DNA from: Enterobacter sp. ENT03
GTDB taxonomy: Bacteria; Pseudomonadota; Gammaproteobacteria; Enterobacterales; Enterobacteriaceae
DNA length: 64,000 nt
NCBI RefSeq assembly: GCF_019218745.1
Contig: NZ_JAHUXA010000008.1
Coordinates: 115,556 to 179,555, forward strand
Direction: 5' to 3'
Shown here: positions 7,847 through 20,300 of the stretch, piece by piece
Layout of the letters: each line of letters opens with the position of its first letter
Position numbering within the stretch: the stretch's first letter is position 1
Position numbers and translations under genes: made by a program
The notes under the pieces: generated by a model
What the model saw: only the letters and a program-made list of their open reading frames with translations
Database searches by the model: none
What the model was told of the DNA's origin: nothing

Positions 7847-10662
7847 CAGGCGAACTTACGTTTTTCGCCGTCACCGGCGATGTTGCTGACACAGCGTCCG
7901 CAGATATCTGCGTGTTCCGCCACCTTGCCGACGTCGGTCGTGTAATGCCAGCAGCGCGGGCATTTTTCGCCTTCGGCTTTGCTGAGCGACACTTTCAGTC
8001 CCTTGAGCAGTTCGCTCTGTTGGGCGTCGTCGGACGCGGTAGCATAATCGGCAACCGCGGCCCCGGAGGTCAACAGGACAAATCGCAATTCATCACCCAG
8101 CGCCGTCAGTTTAGCCGCCAGTTCAGGTTCTGCGTACAGCGTGACTGCCGCTTCCAGTGAACCGCCCACTTTCTTATCAGCACGCGCCTGCTCGATCACT
8201 TTGTTCACTTCGCCGCGCACTTTCAGCAGATCGCTCCAGAAAGCGTCGTTCATGGCGTCGGTTTCTGTCAGACCAAACAGGCCCTGATACCATTCGCCGG
8301 TAAAGACGTATTTCTCGCGATCGCCTGGCAGATAACCCCAGATTTCATCGGCGGTGAAGGACATGATCGGTGCCATCCAGCGCACCAGCGCTTCGGCAAT
8401 ATGATACAGCGCGGTCTGGCAGCTGCGACGGGCCACGCTGTCGGCTTTCGCGGTGTACTGGCGATCTTTGATGATGTCGAGGTAGAACGAGCCCATTTCG
8501 ACGGAGCAGAAGCGCATCAGGCGCTGTACCACTTCGTGGAAGTCGTATGACTCATAGGCCTTCAGGATGTCGTCCTGTGCCGCCTGAGCGCAACCTACCG
8601 CCCAGCGATCCAGCACTACCATCTCTTCCGGTTTCACCATGTCGGTTGCCGGATTAAACCCGTTCAGGTTCGCCAGCAAGAAACGCGCGGTGTTACGAAT
8701 ACGACGATAGCTGTCGGCAGCACGTTTGAGGATCTCATCAGACACCGCCATTTCGCCGGTGTAGTCAGTAGATGCCACCCACAGACGCAGAATATCCGCG
8801 CCGAGTTTGTTCATCACATCCTGCGGGCTAACCGTGTTGCCGATAGATTTCGACATCTTACGGCCCTGACCATCGACGGTGAAACCGTGGGTCAGCACCT
8901 GGCGATACGGCGCTTTGCCTTTCATGGCGGTGGAGATCATCAGGGAGGACATGAACCAGCCGCGATGCTGGTCAGAACCTTCCAGATACATATCCGCCGC
9001 ATGACCGGCGAACTCCGGACGCACATCCACCACGGAGGAATGGGTGGAGCCGGAATCGAACCACACGTCCAGCGTATCCGGCACTTTTACGTAATTGTCA
9101 GCGTCATCGCCCATGATCTCTTTCGCATCGAGATCCCACCAGGCCTGAATACCGTCAACTTCCACGCGTTTCGCTACTTCTTCCATCAGTTCGAGGGTGC
9201 GCGGGTGCAACTCTTCGGTGTCTTTATGCACGAACAGCGACATCGGCACGCCCCAGGTACGCTGGCGGGAGATACACCAGTCAGGACGGTTTGCGACCAT
9301 GGATTCGATACGCGCCTGGCCCCAGTCCGGGATCCACTGCACGCCTTTGATCTCAGACAGCGACTGCGTGCGCAGACCTTTTTGATCCATGCTGATGAAC
9401 CACTGCGGGGTGGCACGGAAGATGATCGGCGTTTTGTGACGCCAGCAGCACGGATAGCTGTGCTGCATTTTTTCGACGTGCAGCAGCGCGCCTTTTTCAC
9501 GCAGCAGCTCAACGATGGTGTCGTTGGCTTTGAAAACGTTCAGGCCGTCCAGCGTCGGGAAGGTGCCCGCCAGATAGGTGCCGTCCGGGCCAACCGGGTT
9601 AGCGATTTCCAGACCGTATTTCTGGCTGATGGTGTAGTCGTCAGGACCGTGACCACCGGCGGTATGTACTGCACCGGTACCCGCGTCGAGGGTAACGTGA
9701 TCGCCAAGAATGGCCGGCACGTCAAAGCCCATAAACGGATGCGCAAAACGCATCAGTTCCAGCTCTGCACCGTTAACGGTGCCCAGTACGCTGTAGTCGG
9801 TGACGCCGATGCGTTTCATTACGCTGTCGACCAGATCTTTGGCGAGGATCAGCGCCTGGCCGTCAATCTGCACCAGCGCATAATCGAATTCCGGCGACAG
9901 GGAGATGGCACGGTTAGCAGGCAGCGTCCACGGCGTGGTGGTCCAGATGACCAGCGAGATCGGGCCAGTGACGCCCGGCAGGCCAAATTTAGCCTTTACC
10001 ACGTCCTGATCGACAGCCTGGAAGGCTACGTCAATAGACGGAGAGGTTTTGTCGTAATACTCCACTTCCGCTTCAGCCAGCGCAGAGCGGCAGTCAACGC
10101 ACCAGTGTACCGGCTTCGCGCCTTTCAGCAGGTGACCGTTGCCGATGATTTTACCCAGCGCACGGATGATGTTGGCTTCGGTTTTGAAGTCCATGGTCAG
10201 GTACGGATGCGACCAGTCGCCCAGCACGCCCAGACGGATAAAGTCTTCGCGCTGACCATTCACTTGACTTGCAGCGTACTCGCGGCATTTGGCGCGGAAT
10301 TCTGCGGCGGTGAACTTCTCGCCCGGCTTACCGAATTCCTGCTCGACTTTTAGCTCGATCGGCAGACCGTGGCAGTCCCAGCCCGGCACGTACGGCGAGT
10401 CAAAGCCCGTGAGTCCTTTGGACTTCACGATAATGTCTTTCAGAATCTTATTAACCGAGTGACCAATATGAATGCTGCCATTCGCATAGGGAGGGCCATC
10501 ATGCAGAATGAAGGTTTTTTTGCCTTTTTTCGCCGCACGGATGATGCCGTACAGATCATCATCGGTCCAGCGCGCCAGCATTCCCGGCTCGCGTTTGGCG
10601 AGATCGCCACGCATCGGGAACCCTGTTTCCGGCAAATTCAGGGTAGATTTATAGTCACTCAT
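7846..10662 (-). CDS. ileS: Isoleucyl-tRNA synthetase
   Basis: This 938-residue class I aminoacyl-tRNA synthetase has the length of E. coli IleS. The HIGH motif is in [16 protein letters not shown] near residue 65 and the KMSKS loop in [12 protein letters not shown] near residue 600. The editing domain contains the [14 protein letters not shown] segment. The C-terminal zinc-binding Cys pairs (CPRCWHY and CGRCV) are present. It follows ribF and overlaps lspA. A 488-codon open frame antisense to it is a codon-bias shadow. Confidence 0.99.
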   Translation of the reverse strand: MSDYKSTLNLPETGFPMRGDLAKREPGMLARWTDDDLYGIIRAAKKGKKTFILHDGPPYANGSIHIGHSVNKILKDIIVKSKGLTGFDSPYVPGWDCHGLPIELKVEQEFGKPGEKFTAAEFRAKCREYAASQVNGQREDFIRLGVLGDWSHPYLTMDFKTEANIIRALGKIIGNGHLLKGAKPVHWCVDCRSALAEAEVEYYDKTSPSIDVAFQAVDQDVVKAKFGLPGVTGPISLVIWTTTPWTLPANRAISLSPEFDYALVQIDGQALILAKDLVDSVMKRIGVTDYSVLGTVNGAELELMRFAHPFMGFDVPAILGDHVTLDAGTGAVHTAGGHGPDDYTISQKYGLEIANPVGPDGTYLAGTFPTLDGLNVFKANDTIVELLREKGALLHVEKMQHSYPCCWRHKTPIIFRATPQWFISMDQKGLRTQSLSEIKGVQWIPDWGQARIESMVANRPDWCISRQRTWGVPMSLFVHKDTEELHPRTLELMEEVAKRVEVDGIQAWWDLDAKEIMGDDADNYVKVPDTLDVWFDSGSTHSSVVDVRPEFAGHAADMYLEGSDQHRGWFMSSLMISTAMKGKAPYRQVLTHGFTVDGQGRKMSKSIGNTVSPQDVMNKLGADILRLWVASTDYTGEMAVSDEILKRAADSYRRIRNTARFLLANLNGFNPATDMVKPEEMVVLDRWAVGCAQAAQDDILKAYESYDFHEVVQRLMRFCSVEMGSFYLDIIKDRQYTAKADSVARRSCQTALYHIAEALVRWMAPIMSFTADEIWGYLPGDREKYVFTGEWYQGLFGLTETDAMNDAFWSDLLKVRGEVNKVIEQARADKKVGGSLEAAVTLYAEPELAAKLTALGDELRFVLLTSGAAVADYATASDDAQQSELLKGLKVSLSKAEGEKCPRCWHYTTDVGKVAEHADICGRCVSNIAGDGEKRKFA

Positions 10663-10699
10663 CAGATTCTCGGTTCCGTATTTAAAACGTATGTTGGCG

Positions 10700-11638
10700 T
10701 TACGCCGGGTTTTGTAGCCCTAAAAATTCGCGGGCTGCTAATTCATCTTTCGCAATTTGCGCTTTGAGCTCATCCAGCGAGGCAAATCGCTGCTCACTGC
10801 GAATTTTTTTCCGCAGTATGACATCTATATGGCGTCCGTAGAGGTCCATTACAACGTCTAACAGGTGGACTTCCAGCTGCTGGCGTACACCCGCCACCGT
10901 GGGACGTGTACCGATATTGGCCACGCCCGGCAGGGGTTTATCGCCCAGCCCTGTCACTTCAACAGCATAGACTCCCTTTACCGGCGAAACCTGGCGACGC
11001 AGCGGGATATTCGCCGTCGGGAAGCCAATGGTGCGGCCCAGCGCATCGCCGTGCACCACGCGGCCGGAGATCGTAAAAGGATGCCCTAACAGGCTTTCAG
11101 CCAGCGCGAGGTCGTCACAGCCGAGCGCCTGGCGCACCGCCGTGCTGCTGACGCGGACGCCGCCCTGACAGAAGGTCTGCGTGCTGGTGACGTCAAAACC
11201 ATACTCCAGCCCGGCCTTCTGTAATAACAAGAAATCGCCCTGACGACCAGCGCCATAGCGGAAATCATCCCCTACAGCGAGGAACTGCACGCCGAGACGA
11301 TCGACCAGCAAATCGCTGACGAAGTTTTGCGCCGTCAGCGCAGCAAAGCGCCTGTCGAAGCGCACGCACAGCACGTAATCCACGCCGCATTCGGCCAGAT
11401 AACGCAGCTTGTCACGCAGGCGTGTCAGGCGGGCGGGCGCTTTATCGCCCGCGAACAGCTCCAGCGGCTGCGGCTCAAAAATCATCACCACAACCGGTAA
11501 ACCACGTGCGCGGCCTTCTTCACGCAGCCCCTCGATCAGGGCCTGATGACCACGATGCACGCCGTCGAAATTACCAATAGTCAGCACACACCCGTGTGGG
11601 GCCTGGCTGAGATTATGTATGCCGCGTATCAGCTTCAT
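10700..11638 (-). CDS. ribF: Bifunctional riboflavin kinase / FAD synthetase
   Basis: RibF makes FMN from riboflavin and then FAD. At 312 residues it is one shorter than E. coli RibF. The nucleotidyltransferase motif [11 protein letters not shown] is near residue 24, and the C-terminal flavokinase domain has [11 protein letters not shown]. It begins the ribF-ileS-lspA-fkpB-ispH operon, diverging from rpsT with about 330 bases between. Confidence 0.98.
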   Translation of the reverse strand: MKLIRGIHNLSQAPHGCVLTIGNFDGVHRGHQALIEGLREEGRARGLPVVVMIFEPQPLELFAGDKAPARLTRLRDKLRYLAECGVDYVLCVRFDRRFAALTAQNFVSDLLVDRLGVQFLAVGDDFRYGAGRQGDFLLLQKAGLEYGFDVTSTQTFCQGGVRVSSTAVRQALGCDDLALAESLLGHPFTISGRVVHGDALGRTIGFPTANIPLRRQVSPVKGVYAVEVTGLGDKPLPGVANIGTRPTVAGVRQQLEVHLLDVVMDLYGRHIDVILRKKIRSEQRFASLDELKAQIAKDELAAREFLGLQNPA

Positions 11639-11944
11639 GTCTGGCTCAAAAACGGGGAAATCGGCAGAGTATACCTTGTACAGCGTTCAACGTTAACCGG
11701 CGATTGGCCTTCGTAAACAGAAAGCTGTGTTGATTTCATTGTGCTTATGTAAGGCCTGTGAAAAAACTGGCGGGTGTCTGTGATTTTTATGGCAGAAAAG
11801 CTGTATTCGCGAACGGCATGCTGGTAGAATCCTGCGCCATCACACGTAACGAGTGTCGCTATGCGGCGGCGCTTATTTGCACAAATCCATTGACAAAAGA
11901 AGGCTAAGAGGGCATATTCCTCGGCCTTTGAATTGTCCACATAG

Positions 11945-12229
<285 letters not shown>

Positions 12230-12256
12230 TCGCCTGCTTGTTGTACTTTGTTGAAG

Positions 12257-12280
12257 AAACCCGCTCAGGCGGGTTTTTTT
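12257..12280 (+). terminator. rpsT intrinsic terminator
   Basis: An AACCCGC / GCGGGTT stem with a short TCAG-type loop is followed by seven T residues, 28 bases after the rpsT stop. A classical Rho-independent terminator. Confidence 0.93.
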
Positions 12281-12572
12281 ACGTCTGTTATTTACCTCTT
12301 TTTATTGTCTCATAAGTTAATTAAATATATAAAAGCCGGCACCTTCCACACTGAAAATTAATATATTTCATCTTGCCGTAAACTGTGAATCAGTTAACAC
12401 ATAACCATTAAAAAACGCCAAAAACAAATTCCCGTAAAAGCAAAACAAAAAATAATAATTGTCCATCGCACATCCTGGCCGTAGCTTAACGTCGCGATAC
12501 ACATTCCCCTCTCTATAACTTAGAAAATATAAGCGGTATTTCTGGGTAAAATGTTTAATGACAGGAGTTATT
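12281..12572 (+). promoter_or_regulatory. AT-rich upstream region of the symporter/GH31 operon with a CRP-like site
   Basis: No gene is visible here. The stretch at 12384-12399 reads TGTGA-N6-TAACA, matching the CRP consensus (TGTGA-N6-TCACA) at nine of ten positions, about 175 bases before the start of the sugar symporter. That fits catabolite control of a carbohydrate locus. I do not see a clear specific operator. Confidence 0.45.
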
Positions 12573-13946
12573 ATGCGTTCTGCTACTGAAAATCACGGAC
12601 ACGATGATACCGATACCTTACCCATGATCCAGCGAATAAGTTATGGCTCGCTCGATGTTGCAGGTAATCTTCTTTATTGTTTTGGTTCAACCTATATCCT
12701 TTATTTTTACACCGATGTGGCGGGTATCAGTCTGGCGATTGCCGGTACCATCCTGCTGCTGGCGCGCATCGTAGACGGCATCGATGCGCCAGTGTGGGGT
12801 ATCATCATTGATAAAACCCATTCCCGCTATGGCAAATGTCGGCCATGGTTTTTATGGTTGCCGCTTCCGTTTGCGATATTTGGTGCGCTGTCATTCTGGT
12901 CGCCCGATATTAGCATGACAGGAAAAGCCATATATGCAGCACTATCGTACATGCTGGCCAGCATTCTTTTTACCGGACTCAATACACCACTCAGCGCTAT
13001 TTTACCGTTAATGACATTATCGCCAAAAGAGCGTCTGGTTTTAAATTCTTATCGCATGACCGGCGGGCAAATAGGCGTACTACTAATGAATGCCACCGCA
13101 TTACCATTAGTCGCTTTTTTAGGTCAGGGCGATGATAAACGGGGTTTTATATTAACGGCGACAGTCTTCGCCATTATTTCCTGTGGGCTGACGCTTTTTG
13201 CTTTTAAAAATATTCGCGAGCGGCAAAGTCATGCTATTTCGCAGGAAGAAAAGTTACCAGTCAGGAAAAGCTTTAGCGCCATGAAAGGCAACTGGCCCTG
13301 GCTGCTAATGGTGATGGCCAATCTGATCTTCTGGATTGCTCTCCAGCAGCGGGCAACGACCATCGTTTACTATCTGACCTACAACCTTGACCGCAAAGAT
13401 CTGGTCCCGCTGATCAACAGCCTCGCCACCATCCAGATCTTTTTCATCATCGCTATCCCCTTTTTCAGCCGCTATCTGAGCAAAACCGGCATCTGGATCG
13501 GCGGCCTGGTCGTCGCAAGTCTTGGCGGCGTCTTGTTATGGCTGGCGGGGGACAACATTCCGTTGTTAATCGCCGCCTGGGTGATCGGCAACATCGGCAG
13601 CGGCATTGCCTGCTCGATGCCCTTCGCCATGCTGGGATTTGCCGTGGATTACGGTGCCTGGAAAACCGGCATCAAAGCCACCGGGATCCTGATCGCCTTC
13701 GGCAGTACCTTCTGCATCAAGATGGGCAGCGGCATCGGTACGGCCTTTGCGGCATGGGTGATGAACAGCTTCGGCTATCTTCCCAATCAGACACAGAGCG
13801 CCGAAAGCCTCAATGGCATCGCCTGGGCATTTATCTGGCTTCCGGCTCTGCTGTTCGCCCTGGCCGCCCTGCCGCTGCTGTTTTTCCGTAAATATGAAGC
13901 CATGGAAGTTCAGATACAGAAGAGCCTGCAAACATCGCATCGTTAA
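12573..13946 (+). CDS. GPH-family (MFS) glycoside/cation symporter
   Basis: This 457-residue, twelve-helix transporter of the glycoside-pentoside-hexuronide:cation symporter family is similar in type to E. coli YicJ and MelB. I choose the ATG at 12573 because an AGGAG lies 5 bases upstream. Family features: an N-terminal RISYGSLDVAGNLLYCF segment, the DGIDAPVWGIIIDKTHSRYGKCRPW motif between helices 2 and 3, and an FAVDYGAWKTG segment near residue 360. The next gene, 21 bases downstream, is a GH31 glycosidase, so it probably imports an alpha-glycoside (isoprimeverose-like) that the enzyme cleaves. The pair occupies the position of nhaR in E. coli. Confidence 0.82.
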   Translation: MRSATENHGHDDTDTLPMIQRISYGSLDVAGNLLYCFGSTYILYFYTDVAGISLAIAGTILLLARIVDGIDAPVWGIIIDKTHSRYGKCRPWFLWLPLPFAIFGALSFWSPDISMTGKAIYAALSYMLASILFTGLNTPLSAILPLMTLSPKERLVLNSYRMTGGQIGVLLMNATALPLVAFLGQGDDKRGFILTATVFAIISCGLTLFAFKNIRERQSHAISQEEKLPVRKSFSAMKGNWPWLLMVMANLIFWIALQQRATTIVYYLTYNLDRKDLVPLINSLATIQIFFIIAIPFFSRYLSKTGIWIGGLVVASLGGVLLWLAGDNIPLLIAAWVIGNIGSGIACSMPFAMLGFAVDYGAWKTGIKATGILIAFGSTFCIKMGSGIGTAFAAWVMNSFGYLPNQTQSAESLNGIAWAFIWLPALLFALAALPLLFFRKYEAMEVQIQKSLQTSHR

Positions 13947-13967
13947 TGAAATCATGGAGAGAACATC

Positions 13968-16013
13968 ATGCCGTTTGTGAAACAAGACGCCCACCGCCTG
14001 GTGTGGCAGCACAATGATCGCTATTTGTGGATCGAGCCCTGGGGGGCGAACAGCCTGCGCGTCAGAAGTGGACGCCATCTGCCAGTGATGCGCAATGAAG
14101 ACTGGGCGCTGGTCGCTCGCCCGGCCAACGACGCGGTTGAACTGGTCTGGCGTGAAGACGACTCCCAGGCCCGGCTGCGCAACGGGAAAATTACCGCCGT
14201 CGTCAATAAACAGGGGCAGATTGCCTTCTGGCGCGACGATGAAAAATGCCTGCTTCAGGAGCTCTGGCGGCAGCGCGGCGAGATTGGCGACGATGAATCC
14301 GCCCACGGGCAGTATGTCAGCGCGCTTAACCTGGAGGGCCGGGAAATCCGCCCGATCCCCGGCGGCAAATACAGCCTGAAAGTGCGCTTTGAGGCTAATG
14401 ACGATGAGAAAATCTACGGCATGGGCCAGTATCAGCAGCCTAATCTGGATCTGAAGGGCTGTATGCTGGAGCTGGCGCAGCGTAATTCCCAGGCGTCGGT
14501 TCCCTTTATGCTCTCCAGCCGCGGATACGGTTTTCTGTGGAACAATCCCGCCGTGGGCCGCGTGACCTTCGCGCAAAATATGACGGAGTGGGAAGCCGCC
14601 GTCAGTGAGCAGATTGATTACTGGATCACCGCCGGCGACACCCCCGCAGAGATCAGCCGTGCCTATGGCAGCGTCACTGGCACACCGCCAATGATGCCCG
14701 ATTACGCAATGGGCTTCTGGCAGTGCAAGTTGCGCTATCGCACGCAGCAGGAGTTGCTGGAGGTCGCCCGCGAATACAAACGCCGCGCGCTGCCAATTTC
14801 CGTGATTGTCATCGATTTTTTCCACTGGCCGAATCAGGGTGACTGGTGCTTCGACAGCCGCGACTGGCCCGATCCGGACGCCATGATCGCCGAACTAAAA
14901 TCACTGGGCATCGAACTGATGGTATCGTTCTGGCCTACCGTCGAGTGCCGCACCGACAGCTACCGGGAGATGCGGGAGAACGGCTGGCTGGTGCAGACCG
15001 AGCGCGGGCTGCCCATCAACATGGATTTCCTAGGCAATACCACCTATTTCGACGCCACCCATCCGGATGCGCGCCAGTACGTGTGGGGCAAAGCGAAGAA
15101 AAATTACTACGACAAGGGCGTGAAGCTGTTCTGGCTGGATGAGGCCGAGCCGGAATACAGCGTTTACGACTACGATAATTACCGCTATCACGCCGGACCG
15201 GTGCTGGAAGTAGGCAATATTTATCCGCGCCTGTACGCGCAAACTTTTTTCGACGGCATGAAAGCGGCGGGCGAGGATCAGGTGATCAACCTGCTGCGCT
15301 GTGCCTGGGCCGGGAGTCAGCGCTATGGCGCGCTGGTGTGGTCCGGGGATATTCATTCTTCGTTCCGCTCCATGCGCAATCAGTTCGCCGCCGGGTTAAA
15401 TATGGGTCTGGCGGGCATCCCGTGGTGGACGACAGACATCGGTGGTTTTCACGGCGGCAATATTCACGATCCACGCTTTCATGAACTGCTGATCCGCTGG
15501 TTCCAGTGGAGCGTGTTTAGCCCGGTGATGCGTCTGCATGGCAATCGCGATCCGCAGATCCTGCCCGACCAGCCTTACCGGGACGGTATTGCCCAGTGTC
15601 CCACGGGGGCGGCCAATGAAGTCTGGAGTTTTGGCGAGGAAGTGTGCGAGGTGCTGACCTCATGTTTAACCCTGCGTGAACAGCTCAGGCCGTACATTAA
15701 AGCGTTGATGCAGGAAGCGCATGAATGCAATACACCGGTGATGCGACCGCTGTTTTTTGATTTCCCGGATCAGCCGCAAAGCTGGGAGGTGAGCGATCAG
15801 TATTGCTTCGGCCCGGATGTGATCGTCGCCCCGGTGATGCATGACGGTATGCGCAAGCGCGACGTCTGGCTTCCGCAAGGCGAAAACTGGAGAAACCTGT
15901 TCACCGGTGAACGTCATGCCGGCGGCCAGACCTTGCGGTGCGCCACACCGCTCGACAGCCTGCCGGTGTTTATACGCGAGGGGGGTAAATACAGCGCGTT
16001 ATTACGCGGGTGA
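13968..16013 (+). CDS. GH31 family alpha-glycosidase (alpha-xylosidase-like)
   Basis: This 681-residue cytoplasmic enzyme has no signal peptide. GH31 features: the MGFWQCKLRY segment at the start of the barrel, the nucleophile region KLFWLDEAEPEY near residue 390, and the acid/base region WSGDIHSSF near residue 460. The barrel ends with a DIGGFHGG segment. The DEAEPE form of the nucleophile motif is the one seen in some bacterial alpha-xylosidases, such as Cellvibrio Xyl31A. It is shorter than E. coli YicI (772 residues). It forms an operon with the upstream GPH symporter. Substrate is inferred, not proven. Confidence 0.83.
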   Translation: MPFVKQDAHRLVWQHNDRYLWIEPWGANSLRVRSGRHLPVMRNEDWALVARPANDAVELVWREDDSQARLRNGKITAVVNKQGQIAFWRDDEKCLLQELWRQRGEIGDDESAHGQYVSALNLEGREIRPIPGGKYSLKVRFEANDDEKIYGMGQYQQPNLDLKGCMLELAQRNSQASVPFMLSSRGYGFLWNNPAVGRVTFAQNMTEWEAAVSEQIDYWITAGDTPAEISRAYGSVTGTPPMMPDYAMGFWQCKLRYRTQQELLEVAREYKRRALPISVIVIDFFHWPNQGDWCFDSRDWPDPDAMIAELKSLGIELMVSFWPTVECRTDSYREMRENGWLVQTERGLPINMDFLGNTTYFDATHPDARQYVWGKAKKNYYDKGVKLFWLDEAEPEYSVYDYDNYRYHAGPVLEVGNIYPRLYAQTFFDGMKAAGEDQVINLLRCAWAGSQRYGALVWSGDIHSSFRSMRNQFAAGLNMGLAGIPWWTTDIGGFHGGNIHDPRFHELLIRWFQWSVFSPVMRLHGNRDPQILPDQPYRDGIAQCPTGAANEVWSFGEEVCEVLTSCLTLREQLRPYIKALMQEAHECNTPVMRPLFFDFPDQPQSWEVSDQYCFGPDVIVAPVMHDGMRKRDVWLPQGENWRNLFTGERHAGGQTLRCATPLDSLPVFIREGGKYSALLRG

Positions 16014-16016
16014 TGC

Positions 16017-16047
16017 ACGTGCGCCCTGTAAACAGGGCGCACTTTTT
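16017..16047 (+). terminator. Intrinsic terminator after the GH31 gene
   Basis: A GTGCGCCCTGT / ACAGGGCGCAC stem with an AA-type loop is followed by TTTTT, just after the GH31 stop and before the convergent nhaA stop. Confidence 0.9.
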
Positions 16048-16062
16048 ATCGCAGGAAACGCG

Positions 16063-17226
16063 TTAGCTGGCTTTGAAGCGCAGGCGCAGCAGCAGATAAC
16101 CGACCACAGCAGACAGCACCGAGCCAATTAAAATACCCAGTTTCGCCCAGTCCACCAGCTCTGGCTCCAGATCGGCAAAGGCCAGCGTGGTGATAAAGAT
16201 CGACATGGTGAAACCGATCCCGCACAGCACCCCAACCGCCATAATGTGCGTAAAGCTGGTGCCCTGGGGCAGCCTGGCCATTTTCAGGCGCAGCGCCAGC
16301 CAGGTAAACACGCTGATGCCCAGCGGCTTACCAATCAGCAAACCCGCTATAATCCCCAGCGGCAGCGTGGAGGTTAACCCGGACAGGGTGACACCCTGTA
16401 AAGATACGCCTGCATTGGCAAAGGCAAACAGCGGCAGGATCAACCAGCCCACCCACGGGCGCAGCACATGCTCCAGATCTTTCGCCGGGGAAACGCCGTC
16501 TTTTTCTTTTAGAGGGATAAAGAAGCCGATCACCACCCCGGCAATGGTGGCATGAACGCCCGATTTCAGCACCGCCGCCCACAGCACCAGCCCGACAAGA
16601 ATATACAGTCCGGTACGCCGCACGTTCAGCGCGTTCATCACCGCCAGCACCGCGATAGCCGCTGCGGCAACGCCCAGCGAGAGCATAGAAAGTTCGTTGG
16701 TATAAAACAGCGCAATGATCACGATGGCCCCAAGGTCATCAATGATCGCCAGCGCCATTAAAAATATCTTCAACGTAACGGGAATACGGCTTCCCAGCAG
16801 CGCCAGCACGCCTAATGCAAAGGCAATGTCCGTGGCGGTGGGAATGGCCCAGCCGTGGCGGGCAATGGGATCGTGAAAGTTAAACAGTAAATAGACCAGC
16901 GCCGGGAAAACCATACCGCCCAGCGCGGCAATCACCGGGAATACCGCCTGCTGACGTGTCGCCAGCGAGCCTTGCACCAGTTCACTTTTCACCTCAATAC
17001 CAATTGCCAGGAAAAAGATCGCCATCAGTGCGTCGTTGATCCACAGCAACACATCTTTATGGATCTCCAGCGATCCGATAGTCAGTTCGACCGGGGTATT
17101 AAGGAAATTGTGGTAAATGTCCTGGGTCGCACCCAGGTTCGCCAGCAGCATAGCCAGAGCGGCAGCGATGATTAATGTCACGCCCCCGGAAGCGTCGCTG
17201 TTAATAAACCGGTGTAAATACGTCAT
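16063..17226 (-). CDS. nhaA: Na+/H+ antiporter NhaA
   Basis: NhaA is the pH-regulated inner-membrane antiporter exporting Na+ or Li+ for protons. I use the ATG at 17226 ([15 protein letters not shown]), giving 387 residues, the E. coli length; upstream in-frame codons are not conserved. The ion-binding aspartate pair is in [17 protein letters not shown] and the unwound helix 4 region [15 protein letters not shown] is intact. Its usual activator gene nhaR is missing from this neighbourhood; the symporter/GH31 pair sits there instead. Confidence 0.97.
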   Translation of the reverse strand: MTYLHRFINSDASGGVTLIIAAALAMLLANLGATQDIYHNFLNTPVELTIGSLEIHKDVLLWINDALMAIFFLAIGIEVKSELVQGSLATRQQAVFPVIAALGGMVFPALVYLLFNFHDPIARHGWAIPTATDIAFALGVLALLGSRIPVTLKIFLMALAIIDDLGAIVIIALFYTNELSMLSLGVAAAAIAVLAVMNALNVRRTGLYILVGLVLWAAVLKSGVHATIAGVVIGFFIPLKEKDGVSPAKDLEHVLRPWVGWLILPLFAFANAGVSLQGVTLSGLTSTLPLGIIAGLLIGKPLGISVFTWLALRLKMARLPQGTSFTHIMAVGVLCGIGFTMSIFITTLAFADLEPELVDWAKLGILIGSVLSAVVGYLLLRLRFKAS

Positions 17227-17326
17227 TTTTACTCTCTCAGAAGGCAGAAAATGTACCTCAGCCATCTTAAAGAGTATGAAAGCGTGATAAAAGCAGATTA
17301 TGGCCATCGCGGGCCGCATTAGGGTA

Positions 17327-17352
17327 AATAAAACGCGCCCGCAGGCGCGTTG
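17327..17352 (-). terminator. Terminator downstream of the 1024-residue gene
   Basis: Read on the minus strand, an ACGCGCC / GGGCGCGT stem with a TGC loop is followed by TTTTATTTA. It lies just past the stop at 17365 and separates the chitinase island from nhaA. Confidence 0.8.
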
Positions 17353-17364
17353 GCGATCTTCACC

Positions 17365-20300
17365 TCAGGCAAAATAGCGTGGTGCAGCGGCATAGTCGCG
17401 GATCTTATCCGCCAGCCAGCCGCCATCATCGCCGTTAGAGTAAATGGTGGTGATGCTGACCGTGGAGCCGCCGCCCCACAGTACGGCAAAGACATTGTAG
17501 TCCGGCAGGTTTTTCGCCTGCCTCTGCCCCCAGTCATAGCCATTATCTTTTAACAGGAATTCCCCTACCGTCGCGGCACCATAGACCGTGCGATTGAGCG
17601 CCAGCGTGGTCAGCTGCGGCGTGATGGTGCTGATATTCGTGCCGATCCGCGCATCGCCCATCAGGAACGTCCCGCCAGACGCAAAATGGTCAGCGCCGAT
17701 AAGCGTGGTGCCCTCGTCGCGCACAGGCATATGACCGCCAGGAATTTGCCAGATCATCGCCGGTTTATTCAGACCGGAAGCCGTGCCCTTCACCATGTTG
17801 AGGTAGTTAAACCAGCAGGTAGCGTTCCAGCCATAGTGCGCCAGCGCATCCGGGCTGAAACAGTCGCGCTCGAACTTATCAAAGACGATAAAGTCCGGCG
17901 CGTACTCGCCGTGATAAACGCCAAGTTCATCTATAAACGCCACGATCTGCTGCGCCTGAGCCGAAGGGTCGGCGTTATCGCGTAGCAGCCAGTCTGCGGT
18001 GCCGGTCGCCCAGACGTTGGTTTGCCAGCCAAACGGGACGTCCGGCGCAAAGTGGTGCTTCACAAAGTTTACCGCCTGCAAATAGCCATACAGATCGTCG
18101 CTGAACAGCGGTAACGCCGGTACGCTGTAATGCAGTGCCCCCGCCAGCGCATGCACTGCCGCCGCCAGTTGCTGGTTCACCTGCATACTGTTTTTGGCGC
18201 GTACGGCGGTGTAACCGTAAGGCTCCTGTTGCATGGCGCCCAGGAAATCCGGGTTCATCACAAAGGTGGCCGGCACCGGGTGATCCGCGTCTTTATAAGA
18301 CTGCGCGGCAACACACTGGGTAATAAAGTTGCCGAAATGGTTGCGCAGCTTTTGTGGCTCCTGCAAATCCGGCAGCGCACTGCCGCCGCTGGCGTTGGCG
18401 GTATACACCACCATGACGGGCATGACGGGCCGCCCGGACTCTTTTTCAATTTTGCGCGCCACGTCCACGGTTTTGTGGATCGGCAGCCCTTTGAGATCGA
18501 GAAAGCCGTCGCCGTTTTGATCCACTTCCGCCGCCGGGATCGCATCACCGCCGCCGTCAAAACCATCGTATTTGAACAGGGCATCAACCGGAACGCTGGC
18601 GTAATTGCTCACGCTTGATGGCGCATTCACGGTAACGCCACCGTGCGCCAGATAGCCCGGCCAGCCGCGCACCTGTAAATTCACGCCTTTCTCGAAGGGT
18701 AACGTAATGATGTTATTGGTCTGCGTGAGGGTGAGCGTGCCCGGAAAAACGCTGTGATAAACCGCGCCGTCACGGCTTACTTTGATCGCCTGTACGCGGT
18801 ACTGACCGCTGGCAAACTTCATCGGCAGCGGCTGTCGCCCCGCGTCGCTGGCAAGCATCACGGTGTACTGCGTCGTGCCGTTCAGCGTGGTGAACTGGTA
18901 GCGCTGACCCGGCGTCCCGGCAGGCAAACCAAGCACGGTGGCCTGTACCGTCACGAAATTCGTCGTGTTAACGGCCTGCGCCTGATACTGCACGGTCTGC
19001 ACCGCACGCGGGTGCTGCCCGACAATAAAACTGTCGCCGAAAGCCGGCGATCCGAGCTGCACATTATTAATGGTGGTGGGGATCAGGTTGAGGTCGTATT
19101 GCTCCCCTGCCACCAGTTTGCTGACGTTGACCGTCGCGCCAAACGTTAAGGCGATGCGGCGTACAAACGTGCCCTGCAGCCATAATTCCACCTCAATGCT
19201 GCCGCCTTCCAGCGCCGGAGACGGAGCAAGTTGCAGATCCACATCGGCATAATAGATCGCCGCTAAATAGTCGATTTCACAGGTCTGTTTTGCGTTGCTG
19301 GTGTGCAGCGTGATGATCGTTTTTTCCCACTTCGGCGTGAGATTGAGCGTGGCATTTTCCAGGGTATCGACATCCAGCAGATAGTCCCCGCGCGAAAGGC
19401 CCGTCAGGATCAGCGTTTCCCCCCATTCGCCGGTATAACTTTTCTGGCTGCCATCAGGACGGGTCAGCGTAAAGCGTGGGGCCAGCCCTGCGGTGGCGGT
19501 AAGCGGCGGGAAGATCACCTCAAGCCTGCCCTGACTGCCGGGATCGTTGGCGAGTGTGGCGTGTAAATCGCTTAACTGCACCGGCGTCTGCGTGGCGCTT
19601 AAGGCGCATTCCAGCGTGCCGGACGCGCCCGCCGCCAGCCATAATTCTTTATTGTGATTAATAACGATACTGTTTTTCTCAACCGGCCAGGCGCCGTCAC
19701 TGGTGATGGCTGGAGGACGATTACCGGCGAGGCTGCCGGAAAAGGGCGAATAGCTATCCGGGTGCGCAGAGGCGGTAAAGCTAATCGTCAGTTTGTTAAT
19801 GTCCACCGGCTGCGAATAGCCGTTAGTCAGGGTGAACGTCAGACGCTGGTACCAGCTATTGCTGTTGACCGCGCTATGACTGATGGTCATGCCGCTGCCG
19901 GTGACGGGTGCTTCAGGCTCCGCTGGCGAGGGTGGGGGCTGAACGGTTTCGTCTTCTTTTTCTTCTTCAGCGCCCTCTTCTTCCTCTTCTTCCTCTTCTT
20001 GCTCTTCTTTCTCTTCACTGTCGTCCGGGATAAACGGCGGCGGTTCTTCTGCCGGTGGCTGTTGCGGCTCGACAGTGGATCCCGCGGCCAGGCTTAATAA
20101 CGGACGATCAAACAGCAGCGGAACACTGCTGGCGGCAAGGCTGAAACTTAGCGTGCCGGACGCATTGGGTTGCAGTAGCAGCGGCGTGGTGTTGTTGATC
20201 ACCAGTTCATTATATTCATTGACGCCCTGCGGGGTGTTATTGAGCGTCAGCGGCAGATCGCCGGTGAGCGTACCGTCAAATACGCCCCACGGATCGGGAT

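Noticed and set aside
8887..10353. 488-codon open frame antisense to ileS
   Set aside because: It is fully inside ileS, has no ribosome-binding site or family resemblance, and arises from codon bias.
13566..14825. 419-codon open frame antisense to the symporter and GH31 genes
   Set aside because: It spans two real genes on the other strand with no start signal or domain.
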